From NCBI RefSeq assembly GCF_000969835.1, contig NZ_KQ033913.1, positions 1,881,768 through 1,945,767 of the forward strand: 64,000 bases of DNA. Reading direction: 5' to 3'. The position numbers and the translations under genes were made by a program. Below are positions 16,886 through 25,287 of this stretch, in pieces. Every line of letters begins with the position of its first letter. Position 1 is the first letter of the stretch. Origin of the DNA: Parabacteroides goldsteinii DSM 19448 = WAL 12034. Lineage in GTDB: Bacteria; Bacteroidota; Bacteroidia; Bacteroidales; Tannerellaceae. Below the pieces are notes generated by a model. That model worked only from the letters and a program-made list of their open reading frames with translations, ran no database searches and was not told the origin of the DNA.

Positions 16886-18007
16886 TTAGGCCCCTGTATC
16901 CACCAACTGTTTGTGCATATACTCCATTACTTTCTTTCGTTCCTTTTGGAGTACATTATCCACTTTATCATAATCGACAGGTATGTTCAAGACAAATCCG
17001 ATTTTCTGAAAATCTCCTTTCAAAATTTTCCTTTCACCCAAGGCCAACTGCTCTAACAATGAGCCCAATTTCTGTTCATTACTATCTCTTACCAACGAGC
17101 AAAACGGACGATGCGTTATGATCGAAAATATTGTCCCATGAAATGTATCCGTAACAATGTATTCCGCTTTCTTGAACCAAGCCAAAACATCAAACGGAGT
17201 TTCCGGTATGACAGCCTCATCACACCAATCATAACGACAAAAGACAGAGATCAATTTCAATTTCTTCGATTTAGCAAACTCCACGATCTTCTTTATTTCA
17301 TCCTTATCAGAAATACGCCCTTGATAACTATAAATTACCATATAAAACTGCTGGATATTGATATTTCTCTCTACAATCTCTTTCTCATACCCATATATCA
17401 ATACTGGATCCAAATGTATCTCTGGCTTAACACCCGTTAAACGCTCCACGATCTCATACGAATTCCTGTCACGGACAGATATAGCCGATAACTTTTTCAT
17501 TGTATCCCCAATCTCTTCAGTAACACCAGCACTCCACAATTGCTCATAAGTCGTATGTCCAAATGAACCCGCATAAGAGACTACTCGATCCGCTTGAGAA
17601 ACTCGACCATAAAGTTGAGGAGTATATCCCCAAAAGCTTTTCTGGCAACAATTAAAAACCTCATCACTACCAATAAAAACCACATCAAAACGGAAAGGAG
17701 CCAAACAGTCCAAACCTAATACAGGAAATTGGGCAGCAATGCGGCCTCTAACCCGTCTCATAAATTGGCGATCCTTCAACAACGAGACTAAACGTCCTTT
17801 GAATAAAAAAGAAAAGGCTGTACATACTTTCGACCAAATTGAAGACCCCGACTCATAGCCCGGCAGCGAACGGCCTTTCTCTATATCTATAAAATAAACC
17901 TCATCCGCTCCATTTTGTAGCAACAACTGTTTTAAAGCATACGCCTGTAAAAAAGAACCATAGTTTAAGACCCTTTGCATGGAGAGTATTCCCACTACTT
18001 TTCCCAT
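16886..18007 (-). CDS. Polysaccharide pyruvyl transferase family protein
   Basis: A 373-residue protein from the ATG at 18007 (MGKVVGILSMQRVLNYGSF), preferred over an in-frame ATG at 18055 that lies deep in the previous gene. The typical phrases are present: NYGSFLQAYALKQLLL near the N-terminus, FIGSDEVFN, ISVRDRNSYEIVERLTG and VTDTFHGTIFSIITHRPF, the conserved HG motif. The family moves pyruvate from phosphoenolpyruvate onto a sugar as a ketal and so adds negative charge; some members act differently. It overlaps the Fe-S oxidoreductase gene by 13 bases, a pairing seen repeatedly in capsule loci. Confidence 0.88.
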   Translation of the reverse strand: MGKVVGILSMQRVLNYGSFLQAYALKQLLLQNGADEVYFIDIEKGRSLPGYESGSSIWSKVCTAFSFLFKGRLVSLLKDRQFMRRVRGRIAAQFPVLGLDCLAPFRFDVVFIGSDEVFNCCQKSFWGYTPQLYGRVSQADRVVSYAGSFGHTTYEQLWSAGVTEEIGDTMKKLSAISVRDRNSYEIVERLTGVKPEIHLDPVLIYGYEKEIVERNINIQQFYMVIYSYQGRISDKDEIKKIVEFAKSKKLKLISVFCRYDWCDEAVIPETPFDVLAWFKKAEYIVTDTFHGTIFSIITHRPFCSLVRDSNEQKLGSLLEQLALGERKILKGDFQKIGFVLNIPVDYDKVDNVLQKERKKVMEYMHKQLVDTGA

Positions 18008-19185
18008 TTCAATATTCTGATTAATTTGTTTATGATTCGTTTCGGCAAACAGCATAACTTATACATGATCAACGTAGATCGTAACGAGTGGTCAGAACAA
18101 AAACGCACAAGAATCCATGACCGCAACCTTGGTCTACGAGGACATTTTTTCATCTGTCCTTCCGCAACAACATTAAAAGGATGTTCTATCAACTCACAAC
18201 CACAAGAACGCAATATCTTATTTCCCTTTTCTGTGAAAGTAACCGCCGCACTCACGCCATCCTCATTCGATTTATAGGTATTCCCCCATAAATCACCAAT
18301 ACGAATATCCGCAGCCGAACAGTCATACTTATATTTGCACCTCTCATAGCAAGCCTTGCCCAAACAAGCATCGCTTAAAAAGAAGCGGTAGAAACTGTCT
18401 CCTTGAGACAATCTTGAATTATAGAAACTTTTTTTTTCCCTTATTAACAGATTGTATGAATCATGCCAATCCACCTCCCCCCCACGCTCTTTACCGTCTA
18501 TCGCCATCGCCCAGCTATCATGCCAACCCGTGAATTTATTACGCCACGAGACATAAGTGACCTCCCCTGTTAATTTCTCCACCTCCTGAAGATACTTTTG
18601 CCATAAACGCATAGAGGGGACACCATGGCAGAAAAAGTCCATTAAAACAAAATTATCTTCTACATTGAACTTTTGAATATACCTACGGAAAGAATCTATC
18701 TGGCAAGGCGTACCTGTCACCAGATATTTTTCTTTTCGGTTGATGGCTTTAAAGCCATCAACCGTATAACTCTGTATATATTTACTACCTATACTAGGTA
18801 TCAATTCCTCCATGGTCGTAGCTATGTAATGCTCGGCCCTTGCCCGTTCTGCATCATAACGCACACCGCATACCTTATAGCCTTCCTCTATCAGAGTTCG
18901 CCCCAACTCAAAACCTATACCACCAGAAGAGCACTTTCTCCGTACAGCCACATCTTTACTCCAAGCTGCATAACTGTGAATCTCAGTATGTAGTAAAGAC
19001 GGCTCTTGTTGTAAAAATGAACATACATCCAAACATAAACCACAGTCTACACATCGATCTGGATCAATAACCCTCGGTTCATAGAAACCCTCTTTATTCA
19101 ATCCAATCTCAATGATCTTTTTACCGCAGACCGTAGCGCATACACCACAGCCATAACAATTTTTTATTTCATTTACATTTTTCAT
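17995..19185 (-). CDS. Coenzyme F420 hydrogenase/dehydrogenase beta-subunit-like Fe-S protein
   Basis: A 396-residue protein. Two ferredoxin-type [4Fe-4S] motifs lie at the N-terminus (CYGCGVCATVC at about residues 10-20 and CVDCGLCLDVC at about 45-55). Then come the FrhB/FdhB domains with CSSGGIGFELGRTL, YLVTGTPCQIDSFRRYIQ and a cysteine cluster near CLGKACYERCKYKYDC, followed by IRIGDLWG. The usual F420 context is missing, as in other Bacteroidales capsule loci where this gene sits beside a pyruvyl transferase. A role as redox partner in sugar modification is plausible but unproven. It overlaps its neighbours on both sides, which argues for strict co-expression. Confidence 0.85.
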   Translation of the reverse strand: MKNVNEIKNCYGCGVCATVCGKKIIEIGLNKEGFYEPRVIDPDRCVDCGLCLDVCSFLQQEPSLLHTEIHSYAAWSKDVAVRRKCSSGGIGFELGRTLIEEGYKVCGVRYDAERARAEHYIATTMEELIPSIGSKYIQSYTVDGFKAINRKEKYLVTGTPCQIDSFRRYIQKFNVEDNFVLMDFFCHGVPSMRLWQKYLQEVEKLTGEVTYVSWRNKFTGWHDSWAMAIDGKERGGEVDWHDSYNLLIREKKSFYNSRLSQGDSFYRFFLSDACLGKACYERCKYKYDCSAADIRIGDLWGNTYKSNEDGVSAAVTFTEKGNKILRSCGCELIEHPFNVVAEGQMKKCPRRPRLRSWILVRFCSDHSLRSTLIMYKLCCLPKRIINKLIRILKWEK

Positions 19186-20698
19186 AGATCTTCTTTAACT
19201 GGGTCATCAATAGTTTTCGTTCTTTGTAATCCAAACCCAAATAATACATAGCCCAACCATCCATCAAAAAAGAAATTATCCCTAACAGAATAATTTTCCA
19301 AACAAAACCCATTGTCCCCAAAGGCAAATAGACAATAGGATAAACAACGGTTGTTACCATAATTACCCGACCAACCACTTCCTGCAAATACCTACACACG
19401 GGAAAACCATACAAACGTCGCAAATACCAAAGCCGAATGAACAAGATCAAGAAATTCAATAAACAACGGATCGTCAATACCACCTCCGGTACATACCCCA
19501 TCCTCAAAAATAAATAACTGATAGGCAGGTTGGCCAAGATTATCACGCTCATCAGTATCTGGTAGTTACGAATCTTTCCTGTGGCTTGTACCGATACCCA
19601 GAGCGGACCTTGTAAAGCATCCAGCAAGGAAAACAATATCATCAAGCGACAAAATGATACCGTATGTGCTGGTACCTCCTCCAACCATAGCGACAACACC
19701 TCCTCGCAACAGATATAAAACGGCAAAGAGATGACGAACAGCAAAAAATAGGAATATTTCGAGGTACGCATGATCAAATCGATGAAATAACTATGATCGC
19801 CTGACGCATAAGATTTCACGATCTGAGGGTTGAATGCCGTTTGAAAATTACCCACAAAACTATAGACCGCTGTTTGTACCTGATTGGCAATGCCCATGGC
19901 TGCATTCACCGTCACACCGAAAAAAAGATTCAGTAAGATATTCAATCCTTGCGAAGCTCCCATATTGGCCACTCCCCCGAACAGACTCCAACCAGAGAAT
20001 CCCAACAACTCACAGTATACCCCCTTGTCCCAAAAGAAACGATAATGACATACAGCAAACGATCGTCTGCAATACAGATAATAACAAACCAACACCAATG
20101 CCAGCACGACAAACATTAAGAACGAGTAAAAGATCAAACGGTCCCAAGAGACCCAAACCAACAAATAAACTATCAATAGACGAAGCACAGCCTCAATCAC
20201 GCTGATATAAGCATAGAACGCCATCCGTTCATGGGCAATAATGACTGCATTATAAGGAGTACGCATGATATTGACGCAAGTAGTCAATATCGTGAATTGA
20301 TAGGTTAGCATCACCGCCCGTTCCCTATCCAAAGGATATTGGATATAATGCTCCAAGAACCACAACCCTACAGTCTCAGCTAACACCAACGTCAGCAACG
20401 CTATCCCCAGATGGATCGTGACACTGGCCGAGAATACACGCCGAGTCGCCACCAAATCTTCACGTCCCAACTCATAATTCAAGAACCGTTGCGTGGAAAT
20501 AATCATGGCATTATTGACAAACGTGAAAAGTATCACGATTCCTCCTACCACGTTATAAATACCGAAATCCTCTACTCCCAATATCTGTAGCACGACCCGA
20601 CTGGTGTACAGCGTCACCCCCATGATCAGAAGCATACGCAGATAAAGGAATAGCGTGTTCTTCGCTATCCGCTTGTTATTTTCTGATGTAGCAGACAT
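19169..20698 (-). CDS. Repeat-unit flippase (Wzx)
   Basis: A 509-residue multi-pass membrane protein of the MOP/PST superfamily with about 12-14 helices. The opening NNKRIAKNTLFLYLRMLLIM with TLYTSRVVLQILGVEDFGIYNVVGG afterwards is the standard Wzx N-terminal region (arginine and the GVEDFGIYNVV motif). It carries lipid-linked repeat units across the inner membrane to Wzy. The gene is the last before the ATPase/nuclease-like pair, which separates it from the dehydratase gene at the head of the operon. Its 3' end overlaps the Fe-S oxidoreductase gene by 17 bases. Confidence 0.92.
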   Translation of the reverse strand: MSATSENNKRIAKNTLFLYLRMLLIMGVTLYTSRVVLQILGVEDFGIYNVVGGIVILFTFVNNAMIISTQRFLNYELGREDLVATRRVFSASVTIHLGIALLTLVLAETVGLWFLEHYIQYPLDRERAVMLTYQFTILTTCVNIMRTPYNAVIIAHERMAFYAYISVIEAVLRLLIVYLLVWVSWDRLIFYSFLMFVVLALVLVCYYLYCRRSFAVCHYRFFWDKGVYCELLGFSGWSLFGGVANMGASQGLNILLNLFFGVTVNAAMGIANQVQTAVYSFVGNFQTAFNPQIVKSYASGDHSYFIDLIMRTSKYSYFLLFVISLPFYICCEEVLSLWLEEVPAHTVSFCRLMILFSLLDALQGPLWVSVQATGKIRNYQILMSVIILANLPISYLFLRMGYVPEVVLTIRCLLNFLILFIRLWYLRRLYGFPVCRYLQEVVGRVIMVTTVVYPIVYLPLGTMGFVWKIILLGIISFLMDGWAMYYLGLDYKERKLLMTQLKKIYEKCK

Positions 20699-20814
20699 GA
20701 TTAAATATAAATTTGCCTCTAGGATAAAGGCATAGATATGCCCTAATTTGAGGACTTACAGAAATTTTTATACATGATTGAGATTATATACTAATCAAAT
20801 ATAATCTTATGAGT

Positions 20815-21468
20815 CTATAACAACTCATTGAAATCCACTGCAAAACTCGCACTTTTGTCTGGTACGGATACATAATGCAATGTCAAATCCGGCACTTTCA
20901 TAGGAGAATAAAACTTACAGCAATCCATCTTGGGCATATGGTATCTTTTATCTCTATTGAGGTTATAGCAAAAACCACATACATTATTGCCTTCCTCTTT
21001 TTTTTTCAATAGATAGGCCTGCTGTTCATCCTTAGGAATAAAAGATGCGATAACCCCTTTTACTGTCCATTCATCCGGGTTATACGACTGCAACAAACTC
21101 AATAAAGAATGAAGTTTAAGGTACGAACCGACAATCTGGTTTTTCGCCTTACTTATTTGTTGTGTGGAAAATGAACTTTTCAATTCACACAGATAAATGT
21201 ATTTCTGTTCGTTCCGTTCTGTGAAAAATATACCGTCACAATCTTCTTTTAAGACTTCGTTTGAACCGGCTTTCGAGAAAAGGGACGTATGGTCCTTCAC
21301 GATTACGCTTGGAATGACAATGCCATTCATTCCATTCACGGTCAAGTGTTGTAATGTGTCAGGCTTACCACTGTTATTTGTCTCATCAAAGGTATGACTC
21401 ACCTCTACCACACCGGTTGATGCGTAGTTTGGGTATAGATTGTTATATTCATCAATCAGCCGTTTCAT
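20815..21468 (-). CDS. PD-(D/E)XK-like protein, partner of an SMC/OLD-like ATPase
   Basis: A 217-residue protein of no recognised family. Residues 76-97 read EDCDGIFF, a loop, then YIYLCELKSS, so an Asp (78) followed 17 residues later by Glu-x-Lys (95/97), the spacing and strand context of PD-(D/E)XK nucleases; Gln 111 in the following helix (AKNQIVGSY) is also typical. A possible zinc site is formed by VCGFC (164/167), His 177 and DCC (183/184). The start overlaps the end of the ATPase gene by 17 bases. ATPase plus nuclease is a common defence-system architecture; the nuclease call is from motif spacing only, and a PD-(D/E)XK fold without catalysis is possible. Confidence 0.6.
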   Translation of the reverse strand: MKRLIDEYNNLYPNYASTGVVEVSHTFDETNNSGKPDTLQHLTVNGMNGIVIPSVIVKDHTSLFSKAGSNEVLKEDCDGIFFTERNEQKYIYLCELKSSFSTQQISKAKNQIVGSYLKLHSLLSLLQSYNPDEWTVKGVIASFIPKDEQQAYLLKKKEEGNNVCGFCYNLNRDKRYHMPKMDCCKFYSPMKVPDLTLHYVSVPDKSASFAVDFNELL

Positions 21469-22750
21469 CCAGTTCGCATATTTTGTCGTAAACGAATGAA
21501 CTGTCTGTCAACTGATTGTCCAATACAGATCGGAATGTATCAAACGGTATTCCGCTTGTGGGGTCTTGTAACACCACACGAACCGTCTTGTCCGAATTGC
21601 GTTTGAAGTAATAAGCATTTACGAGTTTAGCCGGGATCGTCACTTCCGGATTATAATGGTGTTCACGACAGAAAGTTTCATATTCATCCTTACCGCATTT
21701 CTTCTTCAACAAATCCAAACGGAGCAGGTCGTTAATCCGGCGAAGAAAATAATCACTGTGAGTAGTCACCTGGAAACGACATTTCGTATGCAAAAGCTGA
21801 GCCAATATATCAGCAACCTTTATCTGAAGTTCCGGATGAAGATTTGTTTCCGGTTCTTCGAACATAATAGAGTAAAGACCTACTAATCCTTTTTGGAGCA
21901 TAATCACAAACGGGGCAAGTTCCTTTATAGAAGCTGCACTCGCCATGATGGGTATTTCGTTGTTGGATTGCTGCTCATAATACAAATCATTGTTACGAAA
22001 ATTGATTTTTCCATCTATCAATTCTCGGCTCAACGCAGAATAATCCTCATCGTTTGTTTCACTTTTGGGTTCAACAGCCTTTAATTCAGACAAATTCCAC
22101 ATAAATTCTTGGTACATTCCTGTCAAGGCATTCCTACCGATATCATTCAAGCAGACTATACCTCCACGGGAAGGAGGCAACAGAAACGTATCGTTCTGAC
22201 TGATTCCGAATATTGATTTTATATATTCAGTAAAAAGAATCGCATAAGGAACTCCATTCCATCCTGTTGAATTATATGGGAGACGAAGAGGTAATCCATT
22301 GTTCATCAACACCGTATCGTAATATATCATCTCACCATCCCTCTCTAATACCTCCTTGGTATAGCTGAATCTATACGAGTCAGTCGGAAGTCCATTGAAT
22401 TTGATAGAAACTTTTCCGGTTAAAGAATAATTCCCGACCATCTTTCCCACGTATTTGATGACAGACTGACTACACCACGCTTCAAACTCTTGCAGTGTAA
22501 ACTCATACAGGAACCCTTGGTTTGCATCGGGCAATTGCTCTTTATGCTTGTCATACGAAACTCCGTTCTGAACAAAAAAGTCGAATTTTTCGTTATCACA
22601 TAACACCTTATATATATAATGAACAAGCAGAGCTGTGTAACTTTTACCAGTCCCCGATTCTCCGGAAAACACCATGAACGGTTTTAGTTCTATCCGTGAG
22701 TCACGTATAGGACCAAATTGCTCAATATAGATTTCTATGCTACTATTCAT
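21452..22750 (-). CDS. AAA_15/OLD-like ATPase, candidate defence-system sensor
   Basis: A 432-residue ABC-type ATPase of the SMC/RecF/OLD class. Walker A is FSGESGTGKSY (30-37), a signature-like segment is ASAASIKELAPFVI (about 271-283), Walker B is IMFEEPETNLHP (about 295-306) and the H-loop is QVTTHSDYF (about 327-335). There is no long coiled coil between Walker A and B, as in the short AAA_15 proteins of systems such as Septu or PARIS. It is the first gene of a two-gene unit with the PD-(D/E)XK-like protein, placed between capsule genes on the same strand. No TOPRIM domain follows, so it is not a classical OLD protein. A specific named system is not recognised. Confidence 0.8.
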   Translation of the reverse strand: MNSSIEIYIEQFGPIRDSRIELKPFMVFSGESGTGKSYTALLVHYIYKVLCDNEKFDFFVQNGVSYDKHKEQLPDANQGFLYEFTLQEFEAWCSQSVIKYVGKMVGNYSLTGKVSIKFNGLPTDSYRFSYTKEVLERDGEMIYYDTVLMNNGLPLRLPYNSTGWNGVPYAILFTEYIKSIFGISQNDTFLLPPSRGGIVCLNDIGRNALTGMYQEFMWNLSELKAVEPKSETNDEDYSALSRELIDGKINFRNNDLYYEQQSNNEIPIMASAASIKELAPFVIMLQKGLVGLYSIMFEEPETNLHPELQIKVADILAQLLHTKCRFQVTTHSDYFLRRINDLLRLDLLKKKCGKDEYETFCREHHYNPEVTIPAKLVNAYYFKRNSDKTVRVVLQDPTSGIPFDTFRSVLDNQLTDSSFVYDKICELDETAD

Positions 22751-22925
22751 GATAATTCTCCTTTCCTAGTTTATTCTTTTGCAAAGGAACAAACTTTCGA
22801 CCGTTTTTCCTAATCCTTTTTTTCGTTTTTCGTAAACTATTTACTTTTCTTGATTTATCTTCTAATAACGTACCTGCTTTACCATTTTATTAAGTAAATA
22901 TATCTATTATTCTTCTTTTTAATCC

Positions 22926-24866
22926 TTACTCTAATTTGACCTTGGATTCCCAATCCAGTTTCTCATACTCCGAATTCCGACTTATAAACTCCGGCACGAT
23001 CGATTTCATCATTTTTACGGTTTCCAACTTTTCTACTTGGATTGCCAAATCTATTAAATGATCAATACCGGCTGATATCTCGGCAAAATCATATTCACGC
23101 ACTTTCGCACGGAAAATTTTAGCATTTATGGTAGGAAGCGTATTTTCCTTAGTTGCCAACAACTCTTCATACAATTTCTCACCCGGACGAAGACCGGTAT
23201 ATTTTATTTCAATGTCTTTGTCGGGAATAAGACCTACCAACTCTATCATTCGACGTGCCAGATCGGCTATCTTTACCGGAGTCCCCATATCAAACACAAA
23301 AATCTCGTTCCCTTCTCCCATAAATGCAGCTTCCAAAACAAGACGACAGGCCTCCGGAATTGTCATAAAATAACGGATGATGTCGGGATGAGTGACGGTC
23401 AAAGGACCTCCTTTTGCCAGTTGGTCACGAAAACGAGGAATAACAGAACCATTGCTCCCTAATACATTCCCAAAACGAGTAGTGATAAATCGAGTTTTAC
23501 CAGGATGGATTCCTTTATTTATCGCAATACTCAGACTTTGTACATAGATTTCGGCCAAACGTTTGGAGGCTCCCATCACATTCGTAGGGTTAACCGCCTT
23601 GTCCGTAGAGATCATGATAAATTTGTCTACATCATATTTTACAGACATGTCTGCCATATTACAGGTTCCCTGGACGTTGGTGTGCACAGCTTCGCAAGGG
23701 TTTTCTTCCATCAAGGGAACATGTTTATAGGCTGCCGCATGAAAAACATACTGAGGATGGAATCGTTTAAAAACACTTTCCACTCGAGCCAACATCCGGA
23801 CATCTCCCATAATCGGAGTGAAAACAACTTCCGGATATCGATCTTCCAACTCCAGACGAAGAGTATGCATAGGTGTCTCGGCACTATCAAACAAGATCAA
23901 TTGCTTTAATCCTAATTTACATAGTTGACGACAAAGTTCACTACCGATAGAACCGGCAGCTCCTGTAACCAGCGTAACTTTTCCTTTTAATTCACCTGCT
24001 ATTTTTTTTAGATTGATATTTATTTCATCACGCCCTAACAGGTCTTCAATACGAATCTCAGGTAAATTATGCAGGTTGACTGTTCTGCTTTTTAACTCGT
24101 TCATTGCTGAAAATACCAACATACGAATCTTTTTTTTCTCGCAATAACGCACCAGACGTTCACTTTCTGCTTTTACGACATGATAGTCGGTAAACAAAAT
24201 CGTCTTGATCCCTTTTCGATCCACTAAAGCATTAAATTCCATCTGATTCTTGACAGAATAAACGGGATAGCCTCCTATACGAATTTTACTTCTCTCCCCT
24301 ATTCGTATATATCCTCCAATCTGACAACTATCGGATTGTTTCCATAGAGAAATTACAGATGAGCTTGATGATGTACCTTCTTCCCTATAAATTAATAACT
24401 TCTCATTATTGGAAGCAATACTTCTAACTATCATGCTATACATCATTATTAATAAAGCACGAAACGTTGTCAGAATAAAGAAAGTCAGGAATAAATCAAG
24501 CAAACCTCCTAAAAAGATTTGAAGAAAAGATAACGAGTGGATAAAACAGGAAAGGGCTACAATCATCAAAGTAGCTTTCACAAAAGAGGCAATAGCAATA
24601 CGCCCCGTCTCTGTAAAAGTTGAATGACGAATGACACCTTTATAGGTCTGGCAGGAAAGAAAACAAATTGTACTGCATAGGATGGAAAAGAGATTTATAT
24701 AAATAAACTCACGTACCGGCAGACTTATTTTCAAAATATTGCCAAGGGTCGCAAATACTAAAAAAGTGGATAAAACCGAGAAAAACAGGTCTATAAAAAA
24801 GATTACCCAGCGATTGAAGTATTTTTGCTTCGAGAAGAGGATAATAAAATCTTTGATTTTCAACAC
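22926..24866 (-). CDS. Membrane-bound nucleotide-sugar 4,6-dehydratase (CapD/WbpM-like)
   Basis: A 646-residue protein. The first about 170 residues hold four or five membrane helices; a nucleotide-binding-like domain follows, and from about residue 297 comes the SDR dehydratase with VTGAAGSIGSELCRQL (NAD-binding), AAYKHVPLMEENP, and MISTDKAVNPTNVMGASKR, in which Met and Lys replace the Tyr of ordinary epimerases, as in WbpM and PglF. GLRPGEKLYEELL is the usual late motif. The product would be a UDP-4-keto-6-deoxy-HexNAc for the aminotransferase at 9710-10909. It is the first capsule gene after the invertible promoter region, with about 90 bases of leader. Confidence 0.92.
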   Translation of the reverse strand: MLKIKDFIILFSKQKYFNRWVIFFIDLFFSVLSTFLVFATLGNILKISLPVREFIYINLFSILCSTICFLSCQTYKGVIRHSTFTETGRIAIASFVKATLMIVALSCFIHSLSFLQIFLGGLLDLFLTFFILTTFRALLIMMYSMIVRSIASNNEKLLIYREEGTSSSSSVISLWKQSDSCQIGGYIRIGERSKIRIGGYPVYSVKNQMEFNALVDRKGIKTILFTDYHVVKAESERLVRYCEKKKIRMLVFSAMNELKSRTVNLHNLPEIRIEDLLGRDEININLKKIAGELKGKVTLVTGAAGSIGSELCRQLCKLGLKQLILFDSAETPMHTLRLELEDRYPEVVFTPIMGDVRMLARVESVFKRFHPQYVFHAAAYKHVPLMEENPCEAVHTNVQGTCNMADMSVKYDVDKFIMISTDKAVNPTNVMGASKRLAEIYVQSLSIAINKGIHPGKTRFITTRFGNVLGSNGSVIPRFRDQLAKGGPLTVTHPDIIRYFMTIPEACRLVLEAAFMGEGNEIFVFDMGTPVKIADLARRMIELVGLIPDKDIEIKYTGLRPGEKLYEELLATKENTLPTINAKIFRAKVREYDFAEISAGIDHLIDLAIQVEKLETVKMMKSIVPEFISRNSEYEKLDWESKVKLE

Positions 24867-24954
24867 ATTAATACTAGTTATATGTTATAAAAATGCTCGT
24901 CAGTCCCATAATTGAACTGACGATTATCGCTTGTTTTTCAAAGCCTACACAAAG

Positions 24955-25000
24955 AAAAGGATGACTAAAAAAAACGATCGTTTTTTCTAGTCATCCTTTT
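24955..25000. repeat. Left palindrome of the invertible promoter region
   Basis: A 46-base palindrome centred on CGATCG, with one mismatch (positions 24968 and 24987). Its core shares the right palindrome's GACTAGAAAAAACGATCG word apart from that one base. Because each copy is itself a palindrome, the pair works as both direct and inverted repeats. Confidence 0.85.
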
Positions 25001-25094
25001 TCTGTTTAAAATCATTAATCATTGATTAACAGAGATTTTGTATAAATCAGAGGAGAAATATTGATAATTAAGGTCATAATAATTCTGAAAAGGC

Positions 25095-25125
25095 TTTGAT
25101 TATTGGATTATAAAGAATAATTTTG
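25095..25125 (+). promoter_or_regulatory. Consensus Bacteroidales promoter inside the invertible region
   Basis: TTTG at 25095-25098, a 19-base spacer and TAATTTTG at 25118-25125 match the sigma-ABfr consensus TTTG-N19-TAnnTTTG exactly. This is the only site in the window where I found both elements at correct spacing. Transcription would start close to the left edge of the right palindrome and run antisense into the 3' end of the DUF1703 gene. Confidence 0.75.
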
Positions 25126-25134
25126 CACACGAAT

Positions 25135-25172
25135 AAATGACTAGAAAAAACGATCGTTTTTTCTAGTCATTT
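25135..25172. repeat. Right palindrome of the invertible promoter region
   Basis: A perfect 38-base palindrome centred on CGATCG (arms AAATGACTAGAAAAAACG). The central AT dinucleotide is symmetric. It shares its core with the left palindrome at 24955-25000. Confidence 0.9.
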
Positions 25173-25287
25173 CACTTTCACCTTGTCAATTATTGAATAT
25201 TATTTATAAAGAAAGTTTACCTAAATTAGTTTTTGCACTCTCAGCATGATTTTAATCTTTATAGCCAAATCGGTTAAGGTTAGGAAG

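Larger units (their letters stand above)
24955..25172. promoter_or_regulatory. Probable invertible (phase-variable) capsule promoter region, OFF orientation
   Basis: Two near-identical palindromes (24955-25000 and 25135-25172), with centres 176 bases apart, flank a consensus promoter. In Bacteroides and Parabacteroides, capsule promoters of about this size are turned by serine recombinases acting on inverted repeats. The promoter between the repeats reads rightward, away from the capsule operon and towards the 3' end of the DUF1703 gene. Inversion would place its start site beside the left palindrome, reading into the dehydratase gene. No consensus leftward promoter was seen between 24867 and 25290. 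No recombinase gene is in the window. Confidence 0.7.

Noticed and set aside
24955..25172. The two palindromes as ordinary intrinsic terminators
   Set aside because: Their stems are A/T-rich with long A and T tracts in the stem itself, they share one sequence, and they bracket a perfect promoter, which fits a recombination region better than termination.
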